The position numbers were made by a program, and so were the translations under genes. The notes below the pieces were generated by a model, which ran no database searches, was not told where the DNA came from, and worked only from the letters and a program-made list of their open reading frames with translations. From positions 14,694,001 through 14,758,000 of the forward strand of contig OZ234498.1 in assembly GCA_965153455.1 (NCBI GenBank): a stretch of 64,000 nt of DNA, read 5' to 3'. Numbering within the stretch: position 1 is the stretch's first letter; every line of letters starts with the position of its first letter. Below, piece by piece: positions 25,334 to 38,155 of the stretch. The DNA comes from Sphagnum compactum (taxonomy: Eukaryota; Bryophyta; Sphagnopsida; Sphagnales).

Positions 25334-26324
25334 GTTCTTCTTTGCCTACCACATCTTCTTCGCAAAACCCTAATTTTAAAGCCCTTATTTCTTCCACATC
25401 TAATGCAAGACTATTTTTTTTTCCCATCATACAAATAACCTAAAAAACTATTAGGTAGATAATTCCCACACTCATAGGAGAGACATGTGAAACTATAAAA
25501 GATGGACGAATTGCTACAAGAGCTGCTACAAGTGGGCGAGCTCCTGCAAGTGATTGCAAGGAGAATTCATGATGTGGAATGTGCAAGCATTGAGCTCTTC
25601 ATGCTCTCTAGATTTTTTCAACAATCTTTGGTCTTTGGAATGTATTCTCCTCTTTGGACTCTGTGGGCTTTCTGTGGGCACTAATCCTACACCATTTTTC
25701 ACAGCCACAGTTAGTTGCGCATAGTTTTTTAGTCATAAGGTAAGAAACCATTTTTTCCCCTTGCGCTATTTATCGCGCTCACGGATAGGCTAACGTGAAA
25801 CCATCGCGAAGCTATCGGGAGGTTCGCTTCCTCACGATCGCTGCGCTGACAAGCTAACAAAAGCCGTATTAGCCCACGTTGGCCTTGTTTTTGTGTCATG
25901 GCTAATAAATGGTTGCTGTGCTGCTGGCTGTTGGTTCAATCTGGCCCTCCATGGGGGGGGACCTGTAAAGACAAATTCAAGGCTCTTCTTCTTCTTCACG
26001 TATGTTTTCGACAAGAAGCAGCTCAATATAGAAATCGAAGCAACTTTAAGTGGGATCCACTTTGAGAGAGTCATCCAGAGCTTGGATTCAGTATGCTGGT
26101 GGCCTGGGGGGCAACTGGTGATTGTTGATTGGCTAAGCAACCCACCAAAAGTGGGAACCAGAATCCAATTCAAGAGAAAGAGAGTTGAATTGCACAGGCA
26201 GGCACGAATGTTGGTTGTTTAAGTATCCCAATTCTGGACCCCAGTTCTGAAACAAGTGTCGGCTATGCAAACCGCCCACGTAAGGCACCAATCACAAGGG
26301 CGGGCCCAACACCGAAGGGGATTG
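25334..26324. other. Spacer, no confident gene
   Basis: An open frame at 25893-26222 plus (109 aa, containing VCWWPGGQLVIVDWLSNPPK) has more balanced composition than the spacer around it, but I recognise no family. It could be a fragment of a gene or transposon. Confidence 0.4.
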
Positions 26325-27135
26325 ATTAGTACCTTCATTAGTGTGTGATTTAGTATAAGATTAGTTATCCATATCTCAACTGTAACAGATGGATAGTTGA
26401 GTTATAGTAGATGGATTAGTAAGAAGCGTTCTGAGGATGGAGAGGATTAGTTGGGTCATTAAGTGGATAGCTTGACCGAAAAAAGATAGTTAGTTAGTAC
26501 CCCAATTAGTATGTGATTAGTGGTGCAAACCTCATGGTAGTGAATGGATGGATGAATTATAGTGGATGGATTAGTAAGAAGCATTATGAGGAGGGAGGGG
26601 ATTTGTTAGGCCATTAAAGGTGTGTTTACACTTGGTATTAGGGGCTTTAATGTCATTTAGGACTTAAACCTACTTAGCATGAAGATTTTGTGTTAAGCTA
26701 ACATTCACTTAACATCAAGTTATCGCCTATTTAATGTTGCATGCCACCTAGGATGCCACCTAGACTTTTATTTAACACTGGCTTAACATCGAGTGTGAAT
26801 GCACCTTAAGTGGAAAGATTTAGAGAAAATTATATGCAGATAATTTAGCGCCCTAATCAGTATGTGATTAGTGGCGCCCCATCTGGACCAACGGTCATGG
26901 ATGGATAGTTGAATGAAAGCGGATGGATTAGTTGAGAAGCGTTATGAGGGGATTAGTGGAGTCAGTAAGTGGGTAGCTTTACAGAAAAAGATAATTAGTA
27001 CCCTAATTAGCATTTAATTAGTGACGCAAATCTGAACGGTCGTGGATGGATTAGTAAGATGCGTTATGAGGAGGAGGGAGAGGATTAGTTGGTTGATTAA
27101 GTCGAGAACTTTACAGAAATAGATAATTAGTAAGT
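26325..27135. repeat. ~150-168-bp tandem repeat array upstream of the MINIYO gene
   Basis: Units recognised by AATTAGTATGTGATTAGTGG-like words at about 26337, 26505, 26856 and 27006. Each unit also has GGATGGATTAGTAAGAAGCG-like and TTATGAGGAGG-like blocks. Spacings are 168, 159 (after removing the inserted MITE and its duplicated TAA) and 150 bp. The array ends about 230 bp before the ATG at 27364, so it probably abuts the promoter. Confidence 0.85.
26618..26806. mobile_element. 189-bp Tourist/PIF-Harbinger-like MITE with TAA target duplication
   Basis: Terminal inverted repeats AGGTGTGTTTACACTT and, inverted from the right end, AGGTGCATTCACACTC agree at 12 of 16 bases, and all four differences are transitions. 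The element is flanked by TAA at 26615-26617 and 26807-26809. Neighbouring repeat units read CATTAAGTGGATAG where this unit reads CATTAA...TAAGTGGA, giving an internal empty-site control. It sits inside the tandem array. Confidence 0.85.
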
Positions 27136-27363
27136 AGAATTAGCGTTAAACGCGTAGTGTGTGCGTGTGTTTTTGTGAGAGTGTGGGCCGCGCGCAGGTG
27201 GAGAAAATTGCGTCGCCGTTGCGTTGCTATATATGTTGTCGTCGTCGTTGGTGTTTCTGTTTTTGGGGGTGAGAGTGTCTTGTTGCGTAAGCATTTGTCT
27301 CTCTTGCGAAAACTCCTGTTTCAAAGGTACAAAGGGGAGGAGCAGCAATAGTGCCGATTAACA

Positions 27364-30300
27364 ATGGCCTCTAACAGAACTGGAGATGGCTCTAAAGCTG
27401 TGCGATTCTCGGAGACGGAAGCCAGGGGGGTTGATGAAGAAAGGGGGGGAGGAGCAGGAGGAGGAGGAAAAAGAGAGGGGCAAGAAAGATACGAGCCTCT
27501 TCCGGTTATGGGTGGGATCAAGGAGAAGGGGTTCTCCTCTGGTTCCGTATCATCCGCTCCGGTTTCCCTCCCAAATCCCAGTGTCACCGCATTTCCTGTG
27601 GCTCGCCATCGATCCCAAGGGCCGGTAAAGCTTCTTCTTCATTTGTTTGTGTTTCTGTAATCTTCTGTTATTGATGAGATGTTGCTTCCGGCCCCTCATC
27701 CCTCCCACGCTCCCTCTTTGCGACACTCCTACTTCCCATGGGGTGCTTCACATGTGTCTGCTTCTGCGGATTTTTTTGGCTGCGTATTTCTCAATTAGAA
27801 ATGTATTTTGTGGTAAAGCATGGAATGTTTCTCAGTGGATTGTAGAGAGAGAGAGAGAGAGAGAGAGTACCTATTCTCGCAGGGTTTATGGTTGCTTCAG
27901 TTTTCTCGCTTGGATTAGGGTTTTAGTAGTCGTCAATTGCTGAGTCCCCGAGGTTTATGACTTTTGCAGCATTGGTTACCTGTCAAGAAAGATGAGCCTG
28001 TGGTGATGTCCAAAAGCGATGGGGAAGAATTGGGGACAGAAGCACTTTCTGCTTTGGCACAGCCCCTGGTGGGAAAGAAGAAAGCGGTGTTCTCAGCAAG
28101 TAGGTGGAAGATGAAGAAGAGCTCTGATTCTGCCCAAGAGATTATTAAGGGAGTTCCAAATGCAGGTGGCAGCTTGGACAAGCTGCATGAAGTGGTTCCA
28201 ATTGACACTGAGGCACCTTTGGATTATTATGCAGGTGCAGCAGCAGCTCAGGCAAGAAACAATGTAGCTGCCAGTCCAAGTAAGATTGGTCAAAGTCAGG
28301 CAGTCCTATCAGGTGGAAAATCTGATGATGTAGAGGCAATTGATGCAGAGAATAGGGCTGCCATTGCTGCCATGTCTGCTGCCGAGGTGGTGGAGGCACA
28401 AACAGAATTAATGCAGCGCTTGAAACCAGAAGTGTTGGAAATGCTGAGAAGGAGGGGGCTGAAGAAACTGAGCAACTCGCATGCAGAACATAGCAGAAGT
28501 GACCAGTTCTCATTGACTGGAAAAAAACTGGGACACAGTGATGATGCCCAGCCTATAGAGTCAGTGAAGACTGGAAGCAATGAAACATCTGCCCAGCCTA
28601 TAGAGTCAGTGAAGACTGGAAGCAATGCAACATCTGCCCAGCCTGTAGAGTCAGTGAAGACTGGAAGCAATGAAACATCTGCCCAGCCTATAGAGTCAGT
28701 GAAGACCGGAAGCAATGAAACATCTGTCCTCTCACAGGAGCTTCCTGTAGTAGAACAAAATTTGGGAAGCATTGTAGCAGGCAAGGATTGGACAGAGAGA
28801 GTGGAGGCTGTGAGGCTGCATAAGTTTGATCTGGAAGGCAATCTTTTGGGTATTGATCACGCAGGTAACAGATGTCACACAGTAATCTTCTCATATCTTG
28901 GCTTTCTTTCCATTCCTTCTGGTTTTGGATGCTTGTCAGTAGACCAATTGAACCAATCTTTTTCTGCTTCTTTATATCTTGCAAAACCTCTGATTTTTGT
29001 TTGATAACTGTAAGCAGATGACACCTCCTCTGCTGTAACATTGAGTGAGCAAAGCATTGCTGAGCGTGATTATCTGCGGTCAGAAGGAAATCCTGCTGCA
29101 ATAGGCTATAGTCTGAAGGAGGCAACAGATCTTATTCGGAGCACAGTATGTGAGCCCTTGTCATATGTTTGGCTGTGTTATTGTCTTCCTTGCCATCTAT
29201 CACTAGAATTGCATTAATCCCAAACTGATAGGTTCCAATTGTTGTGTGCTTTGCAGTTTCCAGGGCACCGAGTGTTTGCCCTACGGCTGATTGCAGCTGT
29301 GCTGAACAAGGCCATCATGGGCATTCAAACCCCAAACCTGAACCCTTCTTCCAGAACTCCAACTGTAGGAGAACACAAAGAAGTGGATTGGCAGGCTGTG
29401 TGGGCTTATGCTCTTGGTCCAGAGCCACAGCTAGTCTTAACACTCAGGCATGATCTGCTTCTCACACACTATCAAGGTTGCTGGGTATGTATTTACTGGA
29501 TGATGATACTGTTTGCTAACTTGGTCCAAGTGCCTTGTGGGTGCAGACTTGCATTGGATGACAAGCATACCACTGTGGTCGTAGCTTGTTCCAAGGCTCT
29601 ACAGGCAATCCTGAGCTACTCTGCTAATGAGGCCATTTCTGATCTCCATGAGGTTCTGACCATTCCATGGTGTGATTCTGAATCACTAATACATTTCATA
29701 GTCAATTAGGCAATTTTTTTGCATTTTGAGAACTTCAACGGGGATATCAAAGAATGAATTGCTAAAAGTCTGCATTCACTTTTGGTGAGTTTGACAGGCA
29801 TTTTGGCCCAGCAATACATCGGCCTTTACAGCACCTATCTTTCGAAGACACACAAAGCCCAGTGAGGGTTTTCTTGGAGGGGGTCATTGGAAGTACAATG
29901 TCAAAACACATGAGATGTTTCCGTTCTCAGAAAGGGCCAGTTCCAAAGCAGATGATGATGATGATGGGAAAGATACAGTTGGAGATGATGGTACAGTTGC
30001 AAGCAAAGATGTTGCTGCTGGTTTTATACGTATGGGCATCCTGCCCAGGATTCGGTTCATTCTTGAGGTCTTTTATTTCCTGCCTTTCTAGTGTTTTAGC
30101 AAGTTTCAAAGTAAACAAAATCACTGCTGCATATCATTTGCTCTAGGAATGTCATAGCCTTGTTGCAATAATGAACATGTCACTGTATCAGTTTTTCTGA
30201 GTACTGCTCGAAGAATTTGATGCAGGTGGAGAAGATTGCAGGAGCTAATGAGCCACTGCTGAGTGTGGTGATAGCACTTGCCTGCCATTCCCCTGCAGCT

Positions 30301-33300
30301 GCTAATGCAGTCGTGGAGTGTCCCAGGCTGATGGATTCCATCATCCAGCAATTCTTTCTTATGGATGATGACTTGGATGCTGAGGTTGGTCCTCTGCGTC
30401 CTGCCCATACCAAGGCCATCCAACTTCTGAAGGTCTGGCTTTTCTCCCTTAGGGTTTACAAAATTTTGTGGACACTAAAAAGACACTTTTTGGAGACTTA
30501 ACTGTGCATAGGTTTGGAGTCCTTGTTCTGTTTTTGACAAGGTCATGACTGATGGAATGTGCAGGTATTGCTACAGGCAAGTCGGATGAATTGCATTCGG
30601 TTTGCAGAGTCAGGAGCTCTGCAAGTGGCACAATGTGAACTTTACAAACAGGGATACCCAATGCAGTTGCATCGGTTGCATCCAAGGCCTGGTGAGGAAT
30701 CTTTTGAAGGAGTTCGCTCAACAATAATTGAGTCACTCCGTCTATGGCGAGTTTGCATACACTATCAGATGGGCATTTCCTTATTTTCAGACATTTATCC
30801 TGCCTTGTGTTTCTGGCTTGCCCCCCTATCAGCAGAAGAGATTGCCAGCAACAACAAAGAGGATGCATTGTACCTGGCCCAGGAGTCATACATGTTGCTT
30901 GAAAGCCTGGCCCAAACTCTTCCAAGGCTGCACTTTCAGGAGGCAGGCATGTCTGATAATGAAGCAGAGGAAAGCATTTGTCTCAACTGGACATGGCAGG
31001 TAGCTATCCCCTTGGTTGGGACAGCAATCAGGTGGTTGTCAACTGACCGTGTATCTGCTGTGACTGAACAACTAGTTAGTGCTGCATATGGAGATGAACA
31101 ATTGTTGACCAGAGAAGATGGCAGTAGGACAAAACTGGTTGGAATGCTGGCATCATTGTTTCATTTTCTTGCCACGGTCAGTGAAAAGATTCTTGGGAAT
31201 GACGACAAAGAATGGACCATTACTAATTCTCCCACACCATGGTTGCCCACCTTCATCCCTCAACTTGGACTCCTTTTAGCATCAAATCAGATCCTTAATT
31301 ACAGAAGCTGGGCTTCAGAAGCTGCACAATTTGGCAGTGAGAAGAGTACCCTCTTTGCAAGTTTGTGTGCTATCAGACGTAGGGGAGATTATGAAATGTC
31401 TTTGGCTGCAACTAGCTGCCTGCATGGTCTGGTGCGACTACTGAACATAATGGACCGAGTAATTGGAAGTTCAAAACCAGAGAGTGCTCTACAAACAAAT
31501 GTGGGCGACAGCTCTGAAGACCAACAAATTTTGTTTCATGGTTTAGTGGCCTCATGTGCTGTTGAGTTGAGAGGCTTGCTTGCCCTTGTGGGTAAGGAAG
31601 TGATGATGAATGGTCATATCTTACAATCTTGTGAGGAAAATGGGAGGGGAGGTCCAGCCCCTGGTCTGGGATTGGGCTGGGGTGCTGTTGGAGGAGGAGC
31701 TTGGTCCAGAGAGGTTCTTGTTGCCCAGGCTAGTGCCAGGCTTGTGGCGGAGTTACTGGAGGTTTTACCCCCAAGTAGTGGAAGTATTTCTCAGGCTTTT
31801 GATCATGAAATGAGAAGAGAGAATTCCTTGACTTCAGACTTGATGTGGAGAATCAGCCGTGGCTTCGGAATTGCTGCAATTTCTGATCCTAAGAATGGTG
31901 ATTTGGTAGAGAAATCGTACTCAAAATTCCTGCTGCACCCCAATGTGCTGGAGTGCTTGTTCCAAAACATGGAATGCATATTGAAGGGCAGGAACATAGC
32001 CAAGGTCAGCAGCAGTTGGATGAAGAAGAACTTAGATTTGAGCTCCAAATTAGACCCTAAACTGGTGCAAAAGCTTCTGTTGAAGAACTTCAGGGAGACG
32101 TGGACATCACCAAAGCTGCTGAAATCCTCCAAAAGAAAAGATGATGGAAATCCGAAATTGTCCAAACAGCAAAAATCAGGTCGTGCTCCTTCAAGACTTG
32201 CAACAGTGTGCGAGGAGGCAGGGAGTGATTATTGTTATGTAACAAGCTCTTTGATGAGAGAGTGGGCAAGGCAGAGGCTGCCATTGCCAACGCATTGGCT
32301 TCTCAGCCCCATGGCAACCAACATATCTCAGTTTCTTGATGGTTCTGAAGGAGATGTCTTGGCAGGTGGGAAAGTTTCAGTTGTTGTCCAAGAAAAGCTC
32401 GAGATGGAACAGGTTGTGAAAGCCGGTATTTTATGGCTTTTGAGCTTGGAAGCTCTAAATCAGACAAGGGAGGACAGTGAAAGTACCTTCATTGCAACAG
32501 TACCATTGATAAGAAAACTGCATGCATTATCAACTGTGTTTGTTCTGGGGGGTGATGTGTTTTTGCATGAAGATGTCCAGGAAATGGTGGGAACTTTGCA
32601 AGAGTTCTATGGGCATCAGCTTGATAGCTGGCAAACAAATAAACACACAAAATCTGATGAGTGGAGATCAGATATGGGAAGCATGCCTCTGGATTTTGAC
32701 CACATTGATGGCACCTATTCCACATTTGCAGAAACTTTGTCAGAGCAGTTTGGTGCCTCTTCATATGGTGATTTAGTCTTTGCTCGCCAGGTAGCTATCT
32801 ATTTGCGGCAGGGTGTGCCTGACTCTGTGCGACTTGCTATATGGCGTGGATTGGCAGATGCACATGTTCTCAAGTTACTTCCTCCTCTGATTCAGTGCTG
32901 TGGACAGCAATGGGGTTACCTGTACCCCTTTGAGGTAAATTCACATATCACTTTCAAAGTGAGTGTATGTTGTATGTGGAAGGTTGATTCTCAGAAATCT
33001 GACAGTCAGGTAGCAAAGTTATTTTGGGCTGTTGAGTCGCTCCTAAAATTGTTGGCTTTGTCATCTCACATTGCAGAGAAACAACCAGATGGTTGAGGTG
33101 TATGTGTCTGCATGGACATCAGGAGCGTATGATGCTGCAATTGCACAACACTCCATGTCATTTGCATTGGCGTTGCATCACATTTTTGGGTATATCTTTG
33201 TACAAGGAGATATTGTAAAGGAAAAACTTGCAGTTGATAAGGTGATCAGAACTCTGGTTCGAAGCTCAACACGAAAGTCGCAGCAGCAGGTAATTATTTG

Positions 33301-33577
33301 TTGGGAGAATGTCAAGAGGTTCTTCTCTGTTCCTTAGGTTCTCTTTGCTTCCTTCTGTAGAAGGAGATTACTCTTGTGACATATTTTTTCATTGGTGCAG
33401 AGTATGTTGAAGCAGCTTCTAGAGTATCAACCTCCATCACCAACAAAGGAAATATCAGAATTGAGCACTGAAGAGCTTGATAAAAGAGTAAGGTTACTGT
33501 CAACAGCCTGTAAAGGTGATCTCTCACTTGTGGCTCAAGTAGAACGCTTGCGGCGTATGACAACTACAGCAAGATAA
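27364..33577 (+). CDS. IYO: MINIYO / RPAP1-like RNA polymerase II-associated protein
   Basis: Ten predicted exons keep phase: 27364-27624, 27970-28864, 29018-29145, 29257-29447, 29547-29652, 29798-30067, 30226-30432, 30565-32934, 33077-33289 and 33401-33577, giving about 1605 aa. RPAP1/IYO proteins act in RNA polymerase II nuclear import and elongation; plant IYO starts cell differentiation. Visible family blocks: the RSQGPHW joint of exons 1-2; an RPAP1 N-terminal-type segment (about residues 209-250, ENRAAIAAMSAAEVVEAQTE); an ERDYLRSEGNPAA block; VDWQAVWAYALGPEPQL; APIFRRHTKP...GGGHWKYN; AAGFIRMGILPRIRFILE; and GYLYPFE near the C-terminus. Residues ~280-339 are four 15-aa tandem repeats. 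Intron 4 (29448-29546) appears to be GC-AG and is 99 bp, stop-free and in frame. The long exon 8 holds half the protein. Identity is strong; individual splice sites are hand-placed. Confidence 0.9.
28546..28725 (+). repeat. Coding minisatellite, 4 x 45 bp, in MINIYO exon 2
   Basis: Four head-to-tail 45-bp units encode AQP(I/V)ESVKTGSN(E/A)TS. Only a few substitutions separate the units. It lies in the low-complexity linker after the RPAP1 N-terminal segment and preserves frame. Confidence 0.95.
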
Positions 33578-34843
33578 CAATGCAGAACCACTTGTAGTAT
33601 ACCTTTGTCTGATGTGTGACCTATGCTGACTGTAAAAATATCATTTCTTATTCTCATCCAGGTGCAGGGCAGCATTGATACTGCTGCACCCAAAGGGACA
33701 TAGTGAACAGTTAGAAATGCAGGTGATAAAACATGAATGCAGCTCGCTGTGACTATGCACCTGGCAGGTCAGAAGTTGCATTTCAAGGATATGGTCAGAA
33801 GTTAGTGTACTCAGCCCCTGCAGAGAAGTTTTCAATCACACCCAACTGTTGATACAGCAGCACCTGGTGTCAGAGACTATGTTATTGTGCCATGTGGTTG
33901 TGGCAGAAAATCTTCACCATCTTGGTGCTGCCAAGGCTCTGTCCTGCTGCCCAGAAGTACACCATGTCTGTACAATCCATGTCCAGAAATCTATGTGCAG
34001 TAAATGCAGTGGATGGACTTAAAAAAGTTCTTCAAAACAGAAACAGCTGAGCTCGCAGATTTTGGAATAATTGCTGCTTCTATTCCATCTTTCCCTCATG
34101 TCTCTTCCTCAATGGTCCACAGAGGTTATGGGTACCTTATTTGCAAATTCTGAGACTGATTTCCTTTTTCATGGTGATAGATATCTCACTTTTTTCAAGC
34201 TGAAAACTATTGCAGCTTGAATCCAACCATGTCTACTTCCCAGCTGTGTGACTGCACACAAAGAGAAGTTAGACATTTGCTTTAGATTCAGCAATGAATG
34301 GTACACACTTGCAATTCAAGTTCACAAAAGTTTCATTCTCTGTGCCTCAAGATTGCCTTCCAAGCTTAACATTTTTTTCCCTTGTGGTTTCCTTTGCACC
34401 TACCTTTCTGTTGAAGCACCTGAGGAAGGTTAGTCAGGCATGTGAAATTGTTGTGGCACAAAGCTCCATCTACTTGCAGGCTTTCTGGGATGGTGCTTTC
34501 GATGGTGCTTGAGCTTCATGGCCACATCATTAAAAGCTTTGCAAGAGGATTTCATTCAGTGTCTTTTGCTGCCACTCTGTCTCCGATTGTTCCTCTTTTG
34601 CCATTTGTTAAAGAGAAACCAAAACCTGCACTCTGCCGATGTCCTGATCCAAGAACTTCGTGTCTCAGCGTGTTTGCGAAGTCAACGCGCGTGTCTTTCG
34701 GGCTGGGAGTGACGAGAAATTCAATCAGCATGTATCGTGAGTTTGTAAGAACTGAAAGAACGTGCAGAAGAAGACTCTGCAGACTCCTGAAGACTCTCCA
34801 GAGAAAGAGTTGGTTTTGTTTCCATAGTCTTTTTTTTGCTTTC
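33578..34843. other. Intergenic between MINIYO and ALG5 genes
   Basis: Presumed 3' end of MINIYO and promoter of ALG5. No additional gene recognised; overlapping open frames near 34442-34840 show no conserved motif. Confidence 0.5.
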
Positions 34844-37800
34844 ATGGCGTGTGAGACGGTAGCTGGGACGTCTCTCTGCCGCGCATTTGTACTCGCGGTA
34901 AAATGTTTGGAAACCCCTCACCAAATGCAAAGCTTCTTCTACAGAAGAACATCTTCCTGTCTCTCTGCGAAAATGCCATCTTCAAAAGTAGAGCGGTTTC
35001 CATTCTGCCTCAAAAAATAATGCGAAGTCCTCCTCGATCACAAAAATGCCTACCTATAAGTGGATGTGATCCACCATTGCATCTGTAGACACTTTCAGTC
35101 AAGCTATGGCTGTTAGCAACGACCTGAAGAGAGGCGTCATATAGCAACAAGGCTTGTGGATTTTCATGAGCTTTCATCACCTTCTTAGTTACCATTGCAA
35201 TTCTTTGCTTGAAAAACTCTCGCACTTGTGCAGGTCTTTGCGGTTGCTGTATGGGGGTGGATCTTTGTGAATCGCTCATTGCATGAACTTGATGTGGGAG
35301 TAAGGTATGATTGATTTTCTCTCTCAATTTTGTGACCCCACATTACTGGAACTGCTGCTCGCATTCTTGCAATCTGCTAGCATGCATGTTGGCAGCTAGA
35401 TCTGATTTTCTTCTTCCAAGACCCTTGTTGTGCCACTGCCTTTTTTGGTGGAAAAACATTCCTTCTTTGCTGAACTTCCACTTCTGCAGAAATGCAGGTG
35501 TGTGCCCTCTTTTGGAGGACCCGACAGTAATACCACAAGAATGGGTAGAACTGTGCATCCTTCCAACTCTCTTTTCTGTTTTGACAAAAAAATTCATTCT
35601 TGTGGGCAATAATATATGCAGCTCAAATGAGAATTCATTTCCCCCTCTGCTGTTGTCTGTTTCTCAAGGTTCTGTCATCTTGTGTTGAATTATGCTCTCA
35701 AATGCAGATTTCAATAATTTTCACTATGTTTGCAGGTTGAATTCCCATCAGTGTTTGAACCTCCAGGAAAGTATATCACATTAATATTGCCGGCATTCAA
35801 TGAGAAGACCAGAATCCGTGTTAGTTTGGATGATATGTTAAGGTATGTTTCTGCTCCTGGAATGCTGAAATTTTTTGACCTCCAGTAGTAGCTCACTATC
35901 TCCTGCGAACTGAAATTCTTCTCCTCAATGATTTTGCACATTAAGGATATCGTGGCGTAGAGTGAATAACCAAGTCAATGCAAACCATACAACTGAGATC
36001 AGAATGCTTCCATCAATAGCTTTAGTCTTCGGTTAGGGCAGAATTAAAACTTCTCATGGTCTGATGGAACATTTCTGAATGCAGTTATCTTCAGGAGAGA
36101 GCCCAAAAAGATGCATCCTTCACTTTTGAGGTGCCTACTTTCTACATGAGATGTATTGGTTTGCAAGGACTAGCTTCAAGTTTGCTGCTACTCCAGGGAT
36201 CATGGTTGAAGGTCTTGAGTTGCCTTAGTAACAACAAACCGATGATGGGTTGTGAGGTGAATTGATTTGTGATAGTAGTTCAGATTAGTAATGCTTCCAA
36301 CACACTTGAAGAAACAACTACTGAATGTGTTTGTGTGGGTGGGTGAAGATTATAATTGTGGATGATGGCAGTACAGACGACACAGTGAAAATTGCAAATG
36401 AGTATGTGAGCAAATACGGTGTGGAGGTGATACGGGTGCTTAAACTGGGTACTAATCAAGGCAAAGGAGCTGCTGTGCGTAAGGTACACATTGGATATGA
36501 AGCTGTGCGCCACAAGATGTGTTTTCTGGCAAGGAAGCATGTTTGTGTCCCAACAGCTGGAAGCTTGTCACAAAAATTTCACACTGACTTCTTCTGTATT
36601 GTGCGATGTGTCAAGGGAGGGGAGATAAACTTCTTTCAGGTTCAAAGAACTTAGCAGTCTGTCTGACAGCATCACAGGCAGTGTTCAATGCTCAGATGTA
36701 AGGCCTCCTGCTTGTTCCAGTCCATTCATCTGTTACTGACATGAGAAGGTATGGATGCAGGGGATGCTGTGCTCCCGGGGTCAGCTACTCTTGATGCTAG
36801 ACTCTGATGGAGCAACCAAATTTTCTGACCTTGAAAAGCTTGAATATCAGGTGTGTGACCTAAATTCTCTGTGTTCTGCACAAAAGAACTCTTGAACTTT
36901 CCAAGATTTCACAATGTAAGTGAAATTTCCTGTAAAATATTGCAATACAGAATCCAAAGCCCTATCAATTCCTGACCACAAAAGAAGAGGGAGCTCATTT
37001 GCAAGGTTTGACCATTAGAAGAGAGCTTGCCATGATCAAGGTTGCAACCTTGAATCATGCATGTGTGATGCTTGGTGGATGGGTGGAACAGATGCAAAGG
37101 AGCATGATAGAGCAAATGGCATCTGTGGTTGATACCCCAATGGCTGTGTGGGGTTCTCGAGCTCATCTAGAGAAGCAAGCCCTAGCCACAGTATGTTTCT
37201 CTCAGCATCTATATGACTTTCAGGTCCATGTAGCTTCATGTTCATGTAGCTTACAAGGATAGCTACATTGGATGAGCCCTTCCTCCATCACAATGTGCAT
37301 CCTTGATGCTTTGTGAAGTGTAGATGATCTCATCCTCAATAGAAGATGACACAGACTGACATTGTCGCTGAACATTTGGATTTGTATGATGCAGCGCAAG
37401 TGGTATCGTAACCTATTGATGAAGGGTTTTCACCTCTTTGTGCGTATGGTTGCTGGTGGGAGTATTCGAGATACTCAGGTCTGACTTACCCACACTTCTC
37501 CACGATGTTGAATTCTGATGAGATGCATTTTGTCAATGGATTGCATCAGTGCTGATCTCTGCAGAGTGGCAGAGTTCTTAAGAACTGACATCATCACTGA
37601 TATAGAGAGATTGTCATGCTTTTCATGGCTGATGCACAGTGTGGCTTTAAAATGTTTACCCGTGCTGCTGCCCAGAAACTCTTTCAAAACATGCGACTTA
37701 CAAGGTAGGCTTCCTGCTCAATAGTTCAGAGGTGGAGACTTTGAATGGACAAACTCTAATCAGCATATCAAATGTTGCATTTGCTGTGTTACAAGGGAAG

Positions 37801-38155
37801 TAACGTCCAAGAAACAAGATGGGACATGCACACTGAACCATCATCCTTAATTGTGTGTGGCCAGCTTGCCTGCCAGTCTCTTCCTTCGAGAAGTGGCCTC
37901 CTACAGCTATTTCTTTTTACAGTGAAGGGATGGATTGGGTGCTCTACCTGCAGGTGGTGCTTTGATGTGGAGCTGCTTTATCTATGTAACAGGTTACACT
38001 TCCCAGTGCATGAAGTGGCTGTGACATGGACAGAAATCCCAGGCTCTAAAATAAATCTCCTCAGCATTGCTCACATGCTTTTGGAGCTTCTTTTTGTCCA
38101 CTTAGGCTATGGTCTCCACATTTGGGAAGTTCACACCAGTCTTGTGCAAGCTTGA
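34844..38155 (+). CDS. ALG5: Dolichyl-phosphate beta-glucosyltransferase (GT2)
   Basis: Transfers glucose from UDP-Glc to dolichyl phosphate at the ER, supplying the donor for glucosylating the N-glycan precursor. Predicted exons: 34844-34897, 35234-35299, 35736-35842, 36085-36130, 36349-36483, 36761-36850, 36951-37190, 37395-37478, 37640-37704 and 37954-38155; all junctions keep phase, giving about 362 aa. Exons 1-2 form an N-terminal membrane anchor (AFVLAVFAVAVWGWIFV). GT2 features: ITLILPAFNE, IIIVDDGSTDD (D96/D97), NQGKGAAVRK, and the DxD motif in LMLDSDGATKF (D150, D152). Then GSRAHLEKQALATRKWYRN, CGFKMFTRAAAQKLF and RWCFDVELLYLCNR...EIPGSK follow, all characteristic of ALG5. Exon 7 is longer than expected and its first half does not resemble the family, so its acceptor may lie downstream. 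The first exon is the least certain. Confidence 0.88.

Noticed and set aside
25893-26222. 109-aa plus-strand open frame containing CWWPGGQLVIVDWLSNPP
   Set aside because: No recognised family, overlapped by an open frame on the other strand, and no splice context; kept only as a note in the spacer entry.
28296-28841. 181-aa minus-strand open frame across the MINIYO repeat
   Set aside because: Antisense shadow of the 45-bp coding repeats.
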